Source: Salinimonas lutimaris (GTDB lineage Bacteria; Pseudomonadota; Gammaproteobacteria; Enterobacterales; Alteromonadaceae). From it: a stretch of 64,000 bases of DNA. Shown one piece after another: positions 18,025-25,833 of the stretch. Both the position numbers and the translations under genes were made by a program. The DNA is taken from the NCBI RefSeq assembly GCF_005222225.1, contig NZ_CP036536.1:3806001-3870000 (forward strand), read 5' to 3'. Position 1 is the stretch's first letter, and the number at the start of each line of letters is the position of its first letter. Below the pieces are notes generated by a model, which worked only from the letters and a program-made list of their open reading frames with translations, had not been told where the DNA came from and searched no databases.

Positions 18025-19794
18025 GTGCAAGAGCAGGATTATACTGAAGTTATGGGTATGCTTAATCAGTATGCCAACCAGTTTAATACCATGGTCCACG
18101 ATATTTTACGTAAGCGTCGTACCAGTGATGATGTATCGGGGGCTTTTGACCCGCAAAAACTGTTTAGCCTGTTAAATGAAAATGTGGAAGTGGATAGCGC
18201 GCAGCTCATGCAGCATCACATGGCGTTTATGCAACAACAAACCACGTTATGGCAAAACGCCAGTAAAGCCATGCTGGGTGAAAAAGTCGAGCCGGTGATC
18301 CATGAAGATGCCGGTGATAAACGGTTTACCCATTCAGACTGGCAAGACAACCCGGTATTCAGTTATCTCAAACAGGCTTATCTCATCAACGCACAGATGA
18401 TGCAGGGTATGATTGAGTCGATGCGTTTTAAAGACCCCAAAGCCGCTGAGCAGGTCAGGTTTTATACCCGACAGTATATTAATTCTGTCTCACCTACCAA
18501 TTATTTGCTGTCTAACCCCGAAGTATGCGAGGAGCTCCTCAAAAGTAAAGGACAGAGCCTGGTTCAGGGTATCAAAAATTTTCTTGAAGACCTGGAACAC
18601 AGTCCGCTTGAAGCATTTAAAATTACCCAGACCCAGCGCGACGCCTTTAAAGTGGGGGAGAATCTGGCCGTCACGCCAGGCAAGGTGGTGTTTCAGAACG
18701 AACTGATTCAGCTGATTCACTATACGCCCACCACCCCAAAACAATACGCGCGCCCTGTTCTGTTTGTACCGCCGTTTATCAATAAGTATTACATTCTTGA
18801 TCTGAATGAGCGTAAATCCATGGTGAAAGGGTTACTGGATCAGGGCTTCAATGTATTTATGATTTCCTGGGTCAACCCGGATGCCAGTCTGGCCGAGCAT
18901 GACTTTGTCAGTTATATGTTCAACGGGCCAATCGCTGCGCTTGATGTGGTTGAGCAGATCACCGGGCAGGACAAAATCAACATGACCGGTTTTTGTGTAG
19001 GCGGGACCCTGCTGGCCATGACAGCAGCCTACCTGCGCGCCAAGGGAGATGAACGAATCGGCTCGCTTACCTTACTGACCACCCTGCTGGATTTTACTGA
19101 CCAGGGCGAGATCGGCAATTACCTGAGCGATGACAGCCTGCCTATTATGGAGCAACATGCTGATATCAAGGGAATTTACGACGGGCGTATTCTGGGACTG
19201 AGTTTTTCATTATTGCGGGAAAATAACCTTTTCTGGTCGTATTTCATCAACAATTATCTGAAAGGCAAAGATCCGGCGCCATTTGATATTCTGCACTGGA
19301 ACAGCGACGCCACCAATATTACCGCAGCGTGTTTTAAACAGTATGTACGCAACACCTACTGGAAAAATAAACTGAAAGTACCCGGCGGCATGCGGATTGA
19401 TGGGGTAGATATTGACCTGCGCAAGCTGGACATGCCGGTCTATTTTTTATCAACCATGGCCGACCACATTGTTCTGTGGCAGGGCGCGTATCGCGGGACT
19501 CAGATCCCTACAGGCGATGTACGCTTTATTCTGGCCGGTTCCGGGCACCTGGCCGGTGTTATCAATCCGCCTGATAAAGGCAAGTATCCCCACTGGCGCA
19601 ATGATGCACTACCAGAAACCGCCGCCCAGTGGTTTGAGCAGGCCGAGCAGGTGGAAGGTTCGTGGTGGCCCGACTGGTACAAATGGATGACTGATCAGGA
19701 CGCCACCCAGATCAAGTCTGTTACGCCCGGTGAACACAAGACGTATCCGGCACTTGAGGCCGCGCCAGGTAGCTATGTGCTGAAAACACTGTAA
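18025..19794 (+). CDS. phaC: Class I poly(3-hydroxyalkanoate) synthase
   Basis: A 589-residue alpha/beta-hydrolase that polymerises (R)-3-hydroxyacyl-CoA on the PHA granule surface. The catalytic triad is C324 in the lipase-like box GFCVGGT, D480 (MADHIVLW) and H508 (GSGHLAGVINPP). The spacing is nearly that of the Ralstonia eutropha enzyme (C319/D480/H508). The N-terminal 190 residues form the class I PhaC_N region. The start is GTG at 18025, with AAGGAG 7 bp upstream; the open frame from 17842 overlaps the preceding gene in another frame and is not the start. No phaE is present, consistent with class I. Convergent with the DUF4168 gene. Confidence 0.96.
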   Translation: MQEQDYTEVMGMLNQYANQFNTMVHDILRKRRTSDDVSGAFDPQKLFSLLNENVEVDSAQLMQHHMAFMQQQTTLWQNASKAMLGEKVEPVIHEDAGDKRFTHSDWQDNPVFSYLKQAYLINAQMMQGMIESMRFKDPKAAEQVRFYTRQYINSVSPTNYLLSNPEVCEELLKSKGQSLVQGIKNFLEDLEHSPLEAFKITQTQRDAFKVGENLAVTPGKVVFQNELIQLIHYTPTTPKQYARPVLFVPPFINKYYILDLNERKSMVKGLLDQGFNVFMISWVNPDASLAEHDFVSYMFNGPIAALDVVEQITGQDKINMTGFCVGGTLLAMTAAYLRAKGDERIGSLTLLTTLLDFTDQGEIGNYLSDDSLPIMEQHADIKGIYDGRILGLSFSLLRENNLFWSYFINNYLKGKDPAPFDILHWNSDATNITAACFKQYVRNTYWKNKLKVPGGMRIDGVDIDLRKLDMPVYFLSTMADHIVLWQGAYRGTQIPTGDVRFILAGSGHLAGVINPPDKGKYPHWRNDALPETAAQWFEQAEQVEGSWWPDWYKWMTDQDATQIKSVTPGEHKTYPALEAAPGSYVLKTL

Positions 19795-19803
19795 CCCTGA
19801 AGA

Positions 19804-19839
19804 AAAACGGCGCGCTACCGTCAGGTAACACGCCGTTTT
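19804..19839. terminator. Bidirectional terminator-like hairpin after phaC
   Basis: AAAACGGCG (19804-19812) pairs with CGCCGTTTT (19831-19839) around a long loop. A runs on one side and T runs on the other would serve both phaC and the convergent DUF4168 gene. Confidence 0.6.
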
Positions 19840-19888
19840 CAGACTTCTATAAAGCGCAGAGAACCGTCTCTGCCAGATCTAGCGTTAA

Positions 19889-20290
19889 CTAGCTGTTTTC
19901 TTTTTGATTATCACGCGCAATATTCAGTACACGCTCACGCAGAGTTTCGTCTGTTTGCACCTGCTGTGCAATCGTCGTGTATTTTTCCACAGTCAGACCG
20001 GTTTTCTTAATCTGGTCAACCATTTCTGTCTGCGCTTGCTTTTGAATTTCCTGTGCTTCCTCAGGATCTTCTACTTTCTTGAACTGTGGATCGTATTTGG
20101 TCGCAACGTCGCTGACCGCTTCCATTGCCATGGTAAACTTCAGCAGGGTTGCATCATCATAGTTTGCGGCTTGCTGCACCTGAGCGTTGTCCTGTGCAGG
20201 CTGTGAAGACGCTTCCTGTGCGTTTGCAGTGAATGTTGCAAAACCAGCGATAACAGCACTTGCGGCAATTGTCTTAACAAATTTGTTCAT
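19889..20290 (-). CDS. DUF4168 family secreted protein
   Basis: A 133-residue protein with a clear signal peptide (MNKFVKTIAASAVIAGFATFTANA, cut before QE), a Gln/Ala-rich spacer and a helical domain of about 95 residues that resembles DUF4168; function unknown, expected in the periplasm. The ATG at 20290 follows TGGAG; the longer frame to 20368 lacks a ribosome site and would destroy the signal peptide. It sits between phaC and phaR but points the other way, so a role in PHA metabolism is not indicated by the layout. Confidence 0.8.
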   Translation of the reverse strand: MNKFVKTIAASAVIAGFATFTANAQEASSQPAQDNAQVQQAANYDDATLLKFTMAMEAVSDVATKYDPQFKKVEDPEEAQEIQKQAQTEMVDQIKKTGLTVEKYTTIAQQVQTDETLRERVLNIARDNQKENS

Positions 20291-20576
20291 ACATTGACTC
20301 CAGGTCAGTTTTAAGTTGCCCATCGAAGGGCGCGCTCTGAGATCAAAGCTAATTCCGTACCAGAACATTATTGCCTTTGTAAATCATAAGCTTGCGTACA
20401 CCGCTACACTAACATACCTGACAATGTACAAAAAAGTGTCTGTTTCTCTCACACCCCCCTGTATACATCAGGGCGTAAATAGCGTGCGTCGGGTAGCCTA
20501 ATGTCGCTGCGCGCCTTGCTCTGCCGGTCATAACTGGGCTACTCTGGCAATACCGATGCTTCACACTGGCTAAATC

Positions 20577-21011
20577 ATGATTACTATAAAAAAATATCCC
20601 AACCGCCGTTTGTACGACACCGCCCAAAGCCAATATGTGAACCTGGACTACATCAAGCAGCTTATCGAGCAGCGCGAGGAATTTACGGTAATAGATTCAA
20701 AGACTAAAGATGATATTACCAAAACTATTCTGTTGCAGATTATCAGCGAGTCCGAAACCAGTGACGGACAGTCTCTGCTCACTAATTCCCTGCTTAAACA
20801 GCTCATACGTTTTTATGACACCGATATGCAACTGTATGTCAGACAATACCTTGAGCAAAGCCTTCTGCAGTTTATTGAGCAACAGGACAAAATGCAGGGC
20901 GTGATGCAGAACATGATGGATAGCAATCCGTTTTCTATGTTCAGTAAAATGATGGAAAAGAATATGGATATGTGGAAGTCTTCCGGCGATCCGAAAAAGC
21001 CCAAAGAATAA
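20577..21011 (+). CDS. phaR: PHA synthesis repressor
   Basis: A 144-residue regulator with the PHB/PHA accumulation DNA-binding domain at the N-terminus (MITIKKYPNRRLYDTAQSQY, residues 1-63) and a C-terminal PHB_acc region (about 68-110) thought to bind PHA. In Paracoccus and Ralstonia PhaR sits on phasin promoters until nascent polymer titrates it away. Here it lies directly upstream of two phasin genes, whose promoter region carries three dyads of the PhaR type. No clear Shine-Dalgarno sequence is seen before the ATG. Confidence 0.93.
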   Translation: MITIKKYPNRRLYDTAQSQYVNLDYIKQLIEQREEFTVIDSKTKDDITKTILLQIISESETSDGQSLLTNSLLKQLIRFYDTDMQLYVRQYLEQSLLQFIEQQDKMQGVMQNMMDSNPFSMFSKMMEKNMDMWKSSGDPKKPKE

Positions 21012-21025
21012 CCTCCCCCTCATTA

Positions 21026-21040
21026 TGTTGCAGCGCAGCA
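21026..21040. promoter_or_regulatory. PhaR-type operator 1
   Basis: TGTTGC-AGC-GCAGCA, one mismatch from the TGCTGC-N3-GCAGCA dyad of sites 2 and 3; 15 bp after the phaR stop and about 80 bp upstream of the phasin -35. PhaR of Paracoccus denitrificans binds CTGC-N3/4-GCAG. Confidence 0.5.
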
Positions 21041-21081
21041 TTAAACGTGATTTGTTTAGACTTTAATGTTCTAAAAAGCCA

Positions 21082-21096
21082 TGCTGCTTTGCAGCA
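21082..21096. promoter_or_regulatory. PhaR-type operator 2
   Basis: TGCTGC-TTT-GCAGCA, a perfect dyad with the CTGC-N3-GCAG core. It ends 7 bp before the -35 box of the phasin promoter. Confidence 0.7.
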
Positions 21097-21103
21097 AAAC
21101 CCA

Positions 21104-21132
21104 TTGACAATCGCCTTCGCCCTGTCTAGTAT
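21104..21132 (+). promoter_or_regulatory. Sigma-70 promoter of the phasin genes
   Basis: TTGACA at 21104-21109 and TAGTAT at 21127-21132 with 17-bp spacing. The start of transcription is expected near 21139, just before operator 3. Confidence 0.8.
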
Positions 21133-21144
21133 TTAATCAAATCT

Positions 21145-21159
21145 TGCTGCATCGCAGCA
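21145..21159. promoter_or_regulatory. PhaR-type operator 3
   Basis: TGCTGC-ATC-GCAGCA, a perfect dyad just downstream of the expected +1 and 47 bp before the phasin ATG. Binding here would block initiation or early elongation. Confidence 0.72.
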
Positions 21160-21205
21160 TAATTAGTGTAAATGTAATTTGGTTAACAGGACTCGGGAGA
21201 TTCGT

Positions 21206-21892
21206 ATGTTCGGCACCTTTTCAGAGCAACTGAAAAACTCTACCAAACCGGTTCATACCCTGCTGGAACTGAACGCGAAAGCATTGGAAAGTTTGGCACA
21301 ACAACAAACAGAGCTGTTCACTGGCCTATTGTCAGATGGCGTAAAATACATGGAAACCGTATCCGTTCAACCTGAACTGAAGACGATTCTGGCCGCCAAC
21401 AGTGATTATGCGGCCTCTATGCGGGAGCGGCTGTCCAGCGCTTCAAAAGAAACCTACTCCACACTTAATGATGTGCGGGAGCAGGTGACTGAGGTGATGA
21501 CCAGTAGTCTGGCTCATACAACCGAAGAAGTGCAGAAGCAGACGCAGGCTACTGCTGAAACAGTGCAAAAAGCAGCACAAACCACGCAGGAAAAAGCTCA
21601 GAGCACAGCCAAAGCCACGGCAAAAAACACTGAGCAAACTGCCCAAAAAGCTGCCGACACTGCAGTAGCAACAACGCAGAAAGCCACTGAAAAGGCTGCC
21701 GAGGCGACCCAAAAAACAGCGGATACAGCCAAAGACACGATTGAAAAAACGGCCGAGGCCAGCCAGAAAAACGCGGCTTCAGCCACCCCATCAGCCAGCT
21801 CTGGCTCGGCTGACAAGAAAACAGCATCAGGACGGTCTCGTCGCACCAGCAGTTCTGCGAAATCGACCGCATCGACGAAATCGTCCAGTTAA
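21206..21892 (+). CDS. phaP: Phasin with PhaF-like Ala/Thr/Lys-rich tail
   Basis: A 228-residue PHA granule-coating protein. Residues 1-105 are a phasin domain (MFGTFSEQLKNSTKPVHTLLELNAKALE...) closely related to the second phasin just downstream. Residues about 110-195 are a long amphipathic Ala/Thr/Lys/Gln repeat region (many TAEKAAEATQKTAD-like units), and the last 30 residues are Ser/Arg/Lys-rich (GRSRRTSSSAKS). Such tails in PhaF bind DNA and help distribute granules at division; here that is an inference. ATG at 21206 with GGGAGA upstream; the nine codons before it are not coding. First gene after the PhaR operators. Confidence 0.9.
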   Translation: MFGTFSEQLKNSTKPVHTLLELNAKALESLAQQQTELFTGLLSDGVKYMETVSVQPELKTILAANSDYAASMRERLSSASKETYSTLNDVREQVTEVMTSSLAHTTEEVQKQTQATAETVQKAAQTTQEKAQSTAKATAKNTEQTAQKAADTAVATTQKATEKAAEATQKTADTAKDTIEKTAEASQKNAASATPSASSGSADKKTASGRSRRTSSSAKSTASTKSSS

Positions 21893-21919
21893 CGTTCGCC
21901 ACTAAACGGAGATACCACT

Positions 21920-22267
21920 ATGTTTGAACAAATGAATGAACAACTACAATCTGCTATGAAACCAATGACTGACCTGGCTACACTGAACATGTCTACCATG
22001 CAAAGCCTGGCTGAAAAACAAAACGAACTGTATTCGTCTTTGTTGTCTGAAGGTATGTCTTATGTTGAGAAAGTATCACAGCAAAAAGACATGATGGCCA
22101 TTGCCGAGACACAAAAGGCATATATGGAAACCGTTCAGGAAAAAATGACCGAAACGGCGAAAAGCTCGTATTCTATAATGAGTGAAGCGCAGCAGAAAGC
22201 GGGTGAGATGGTTAAAGGTATGAGTGAGGAAGCTACCTCTAAATTCCAGGCTGCTACTAAGAAGTAG
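21920..22267 (+). CDS. Phasin family protein (short)
   Basis: A 115-residue phasin, helical, without a signal peptide. It coats PHA granules. The first 70 residues match the N-terminal domain of the preceding phasin (TLNMSTMQSLAEKQNELYSSLLSEGMSYVEKVS against LNAKALESLAQQQTELF...GVKYMETVS), so the pair arose by tandem duplication and one copy gained or the other lost the long tail. It follows the first phasin by 27 bp and is probably on the same transcript. ATG preceded by CGGAG. Confidence 0.9.
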   Translation: MFEQMNEQLQSAMKPMTDLATLNMSTMQSLAEKQNELYSSLLSEGMSYVEKVSQQKDMMAIAETQKAYMETVQEKMTETAKSSYSIMSEAQQKAGEMVKGMSEEATSKFQAATKK

Positions 22268-22277
22268 TCCCCCATTT

Positions 22278-22303
22278 GCCGGAGCCAGTCTACGTGCTCC
22301 GGC
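22278..22303. other. Hairpin between phasin and phaZ
   Basis: GCCGGAGC (22278-22285) pairs with GCTCCGGC (22296-22303). No T run follows, so it is more likely an mRNA processing or stability element between the phasin and phaZ parts of a transcript than a terminator. Confidence 0.35.
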
Positions 22304-22377
22304 TACCTCCAGGCCTCCCGCCTTCCAAGCGTACAACACGATATCGAACCCCCAGTCAGTAATTGTGGAGAAACGTG

Positions 22378-23595
22378 ATGAATTATCAGGCTTATGATTT
22401 TTTAACCCGCAGTGCTCATGTTATGCATGAAGGATTTAGTTTGCTTAATTCCGTTGCGAGTAATCCATACAATCCTTATTCCCATACCTTGCCCGGTCGT
22501 ATTACCCGCGCCTCGCTGGAAACTGCCATGCGACTGACCCAACGCTACGAAAAGCTGGGGTTCAACATTGATGAGATTAATATCGAAGGCAAGCATCATC
22601 GCGTTCGAGAAGAAGTGGCATTAAGTAAACCGTTTTGTGATTTGATTCACTTCAACCGGTTGGGCGTAAAAGACAACTACAAAGTGTTATTGGTTGCCCC
22701 GCTTTCCGGCCACTTTGCCACTCTGCTTAAAGGCACGGTTGAAGCCTTATTGCCGGATCATGAAATTTATGTGACTGACTGGGCCGACGCCAAGGAAGTC
22801 CCGCTCGAAGAAGGCCCATTTACCTTCGACTGTTATGTTGAATACCTGATGGAGTTTTTAGAGTATCTGGGCCCTAATACCCACATGATTGCGATTTGCC
22901 AGCCCACCGTACAGGCGCTGATCGCCACCGCGGTCCTGGCTGAGAAAAACAGCGATTGTGTGCCTGAGACCCTGACCCTGATGGCCGGCCCGCTGGATAC
23001 CAGCAAAAATTCGACCCGGGTGAATGAGTTTGCTCAGCAGCATTCCATGGCTTGGTTTCGTAATGTTGCTATCATGAAAGTGCCCCATGGCTACCCGGGC
23101 GAAGGTCGTCAGGTTTATCCTGGCTTTATGCAACTGGGTGGGTTTATCAGTATGAACCAGCAGTCGCATATGAAGAAGTATGCTAATTTCTTTCAAAACC
23201 TGGTGTATGGCGAAGAAGAAGATGCAGATCGGTTCCGCGCTTTTTATGATGAATATATGGCGGTGCTGGATATTCCCGGCGAATTCTATCTGGAAACGAT
23301 TGAGCGGGTATTTAAAAATAATGAACTGGCCAAAGGCGCCATTACCTTTAAGGGTAAGCCAGTTAATTTTGAAGCCATTAATAAGACACCACTGCTCACG
23401 GTAGAGGGTGCAGATGATGATATTTGCGGCCTGGGTCAAACCGAAGCGGCGCAGACTATCTGCAAAAGCATTCCTAAAAATAAACGTATGCATCACATTC
23501 AGCAGGGTGCTGGCCATTATGGCATTTTCAGCGGCTCTAAATTCCGCAAACACATCCGCCCTCTGATCACCGAATTTATTCACAAGTACGTGTAA
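22378..23595 (+). CDS. phaZ: Intracellular polyhydroxyalkanoate depolymerase
   Basis: A 405-residue cytoplasmic alpha/beta-hydrolase that mobilises PHA granules. It resembles PhaZ1 of Ralstonia, with a Cys nucleophile (C174 in AICQPT) in place of the Ser of secreted depolymerases. The C-terminal PHB depolymerase domain holds VEGADDDICG (probable Asp) and GAGHYGIFSG (probable His). The ATG at 22378 follows GTGGAG; five upstream codons in frame are ignored. It lies 110 bp after the phasins in the same direction, joining polymer breakdown with granule proteins. Confidence 0.92.
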   Translation: MNYQAYDFLTRSAHVMHEGFSLLNSVASNPYNPYSHTLPGRITRASLETAMRLTQRYEKLGFNIDEINIEGKHHRVREEVALSKPFCDLIHFNRLGVKDNYKVLLVAPLSGHFATLLKGTVEALLPDHEIYVTDWADAKEVPLEEGPFTFDCYVEYLMEFLEYLGPNTHMIAICQPTVQALIATAVLAEKNSDCVPETLTLMAGPLDTSKNSTRVNEFAQQHSMAWFRNVAIMKVPHGYPGEGRQVYPGFMQLGGFISMNQQSHMKKYANFFQNLVYGEEEDADRFRAFYDEYMAVLDIPGEFYLETIERVFKNNELAKGAITFKGKPVNFEAINKTPLLTVEGADDDICGLGQTEAAQTICKSIPKNKRMHHIQQGAGHYGIFSGSKFRKHIRPLITEFIHKYV

Positions 23596-23710
23596 TATGA
23601 CGTTGGCGCTGCTCTGCCACCAGGGAGTAGCGCTGATTGATGCGAAAAACAATTCGCCTAGGGAAGTCGCTTTGCGATAGCATGGAGACATCCCGTGTTG
23701 AGGTGAACTT

Positions 23711-24925
23711 ATGAAGCGTTTCTTTTCTCTTTTTTCAGGCCTGACAGTGGCCTGCGCAACACTTGCGGCCCCTGCCGTATCCGCCACTGACGATTTTGCA
23801 CAATGTAAAACCCGCCTTGCTGCCAAAGCCGTTTCTCAGGGCGTGGCAAAAGAGGTGGTCGACAATGCCTTTTCCACTATTACCTATGTCAACAGAGTCA
23901 TTGAGCTGGATCGCAGTCAGCCGGAATTTGTCACCACGTTTCCGTCTTATTATAGTAAACGTGTGACCAACTGGCGGGTCAGCAAAGGCCGTCAGTTAAT
24001 GCAGAAGCACTGGCCAATGCTAACCAGACTGCAACAGAAATACGGTATTCCACCGCATTATCTGGTGGCTTTCTGGGGACTTGAAACCAACTTTGGTGGC
24101 TACAAAGGTACTATGCCGGTACTCAGCTCGTTGGCGACCCTGGCCTGTGATGAGCGTCGCAGCACCTATTTCACCGGTGAACTGATGACAGCGCTGAAAC
24201 TGGCAGAGCGGGAATATCTGAATCCTGCCAATATGGTCGGCTCGTGGGCCGGCGCCATGGGTCACACCCAGTTTATGCCCAGCGCCTATTACAAATACGC
24301 AGTCGATGGCGATGGCGATGGTCAGGCAAATCTGTGGGACAGCGAAGCCGACGCGCTCACCTCAGCGGCGAATTTTTTAAACAATCTGGGCTGGAATCAG
24401 GGCACCCGCTGGGGCCGTGAAGTGGTGTTGCCAGAAGGCTTTGATTATCGTGAGTCAGGCTACGGCAATCGTCGTTCAGTCATTGACTGGAAAGCCCTTG
24501 GCATTACTCAGGCCGATGGTAGCGCCCTGCCCGACAGCACATTGTCGGCGTATGTGGTAGTGCCGGCCGGCCATGAAGGTCCTGCTTTTCTGGCGTATCA
24601 GAATTTTCGCGTAATTATGCGCTGGAACAATTCAGAGTTTTACGCCATTGCGGTGGGTGAACTGGCGAATCAGATTGCCGGTAGCGACGGTTTGGTTGCC
24701 TCATTGCCAGATTTGCCGGCGTATACCCGAAACGACATTATGGCCTTACAGCAAAAGCTGAATGATGAAGGATATGATGTGGGTAAACCCGATGGCATTA
24801 TGGGCCCTGCCACGCGCAGTGGAATTCGGGAATTTCAGCTGAAACACAATATGATTGCCGATGGCTTTCCGGCAATGGATGTGATGAAAAAAGCGGGTGT
24901 TAAACTAGCAGCAGGTAACAACTAA
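23711..24925 (+). CDS. Lytic murein transglycosylase, MltB type, with peptidoglycan-binding domain
   Basis: A 404-residue periplasmic enzyme that cleaves glycan strands to 1,6-anhydromuropeptides. It has a signal peptide (MKRFFSLFSGLTVACATLAAPAVSA), an SLT_2 catalytic domain with E125 in FWGLETNFGGYKG and the GAMGHTQFMPS block, and a C-terminal PG_binding_1 domain (about 345-400: ALQQKLNDEGYDVGKPDGIMG). There is no lipobox, so it is likely soluble. ATG follows GAGGTGAA. It stands between phaZ and the convergent phaB gene with no functional link seen. Confidence 0.92.
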   Translation: MKRFFSLFSGLTVACATLAAPAVSATDDFAQCKTRLAAKAVSQGVAKEVVDNAFSTITYVNRVIELDRSQPEFVTTFPSYYSKRVTNWRVSKGRQLMQKHWPMLTRLQQKYGIPPHYLVAFWGLETNFGGYKGTMPVLSSLATLACDERRSTYFTGELMTALKLAEREYLNPANMVGSWAGAMGHTQFMPSAYYKYAVDGDGDGQANLWDSEADALTSAANFLNNLGWNQGTRWGREVVLPEGFDYRESGYGNRRSVIDWKALGITQADGSALPDSTLSAYVVVPAGHEGPAFLAYQNFRVIMRWNNSEFYAIAVGELANQIAGSDGLVASLPDLPAYTRNDIMALQQKLNDEGYDVGKPDGIMGPATRSGIREFQLKHNMIADGFPAMDVMKKAGVKLAAGNN

Positions 24926-24952
24926 TACACCTGCTACAGACATTAACGGTGG

Positions 24953-25675
24953 TTAGTACATGTGCTGACCGCCGTTCACCGAGATAGTCGAGCCGGTGAT
25001 AAACTCTGCAGTGTCGTCGACTAAAAACAGTACCGTACGCGCAATATCATTGGTATTACCCAGGCGCCCAACCGGAATTTTAGCGACAATTTTTTCCAGT
25101 ACTTCAGGTGGAACAGCGCGAACCATTTCTGTATCCACATAGCCCGGTGCAATAGCATTAACCGTGACACCTTTGGCTGCACCTTCCTGTGCCAGTGCTT
25201 TGGTAAATCCGTGAATACCGGATTTAGCCGCCGCATAGTTAACCTGACCATACTGACCTGCCTGGCCATTGATAGAGCCAACATTCACAATACGACCAAA
25301 CTTACGCTCGCGCATCCCGTCAATAACCGCACGACAGGTGTTAAAACAAGAGCTCAGGTTAGTCTGAATAACCGCGTTCCACTGCTCAAAACTCATTCTG
25401 TGCATGGTGCCATCACGGGTGATACCGGCATTATTGACCAGCACATCAATGGGACCATAGTCCGCTTCAATATGCTCGATCGCATCCTTTGTTTTCTCAA
25501 AATCAGACACATCAAATTTCAGTGATGTAATGCCTGTTTTTTCGGTAAACGCTTTGGCGGCTTCATCATTACCGCCATAGTTCGCTATGACCTTATAGCC
25601 AGCATCGTTTAATGCTGTACAAATAGCTTCACCAATACCTCGGGTTCCACCAGTTACTAAAGCTACTCTACTCAT
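24953..25675 (-). CDS. phaB: Acetoacetyl-CoA reductase (NADPH)
   Basis: A 240-residue short-chain dehydrogenase that reduces acetoacetyl-CoA to (R)-3-hydroxybutyryl-CoA for PhaC. The TGGTRGIG cofactor loop (8-15), NNAG (81-84) and catalytic S134, Y147 and K151 (NVGSINGQ, VNYAAAKSG) are present; NAGITRDGTMHRMS and PGYVDTEMVRAVPPEVL are typical of PhaB rather than FabG. The ATG at 25675 is preceded by GGAGGG at a spacing of 7; the ATG at 25690 overlaps that ribosome site and is rejected. phaA (thiolase) is not in the window. Confidence 0.93.
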   Translation of the reverse strand: MSRVALVTGGTRGIGEAICTALNDAGYKVIANYGGNDEAAKAFTEKTGITSLKFDVSDFEKTKDAIEHIEADYGPIDVLVNNAGITRDGTMHRMSFEQWNAVIQTNLSSCFNTCRAVIDGMRERKFGRIVNVGSINGQAGQYGQVNYAAAKSGIHGFTKALAQEGAAKGVTVNAIAPGYVDTEMVRAVPPEVLEKIVAKIPVGRLGNTNDIARTVLFLVDDTAEFITGSTISVNGGQHMY

Positions 25676-25722
25676 TGAGCTACCCTCCATGTTTCTGATT
25701 GTGGTTTTTGTACAACAAAGCC

Positions 25723-25745
25723 AGTATAGACATGGATTGATCCAT
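25723..25745 (-). promoter_or_regulatory. Possible phaB promoter with inverted repeat
   Basis: On the minus strand a -10-like TATACT (25728-25723) lies about 50 bp before phaB. Just upstream, ATGGAT-TG-ATCCAT (25732-25745) is a 14-bp inverted repeat that would sit between the -10 and -35 and could be an operator. No good -35 is seen. Confidence 0.35.
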
Positions 25746-25833
25746 TTTAATAGACTAAAGTATTAAAAATTTGTCCTTTAATATTAGGTAGTTAGCATAG
25801 CTCTCGTAAATATAATGTTAATTACCAATGAAA

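Noticed and set aside
20545-20560. Sigma-54-like TGGCAATACCGATGCT before phaR
   Set aside because: Spacing is right but position 6 is wrong, and the start would fall about 6 bp before the ATG, leaving no leader.
22858-23826. 322-codon minus-strand frame
   Set aside because: Antisense to phaZ and the start of the transglycosylase gene; no family features.
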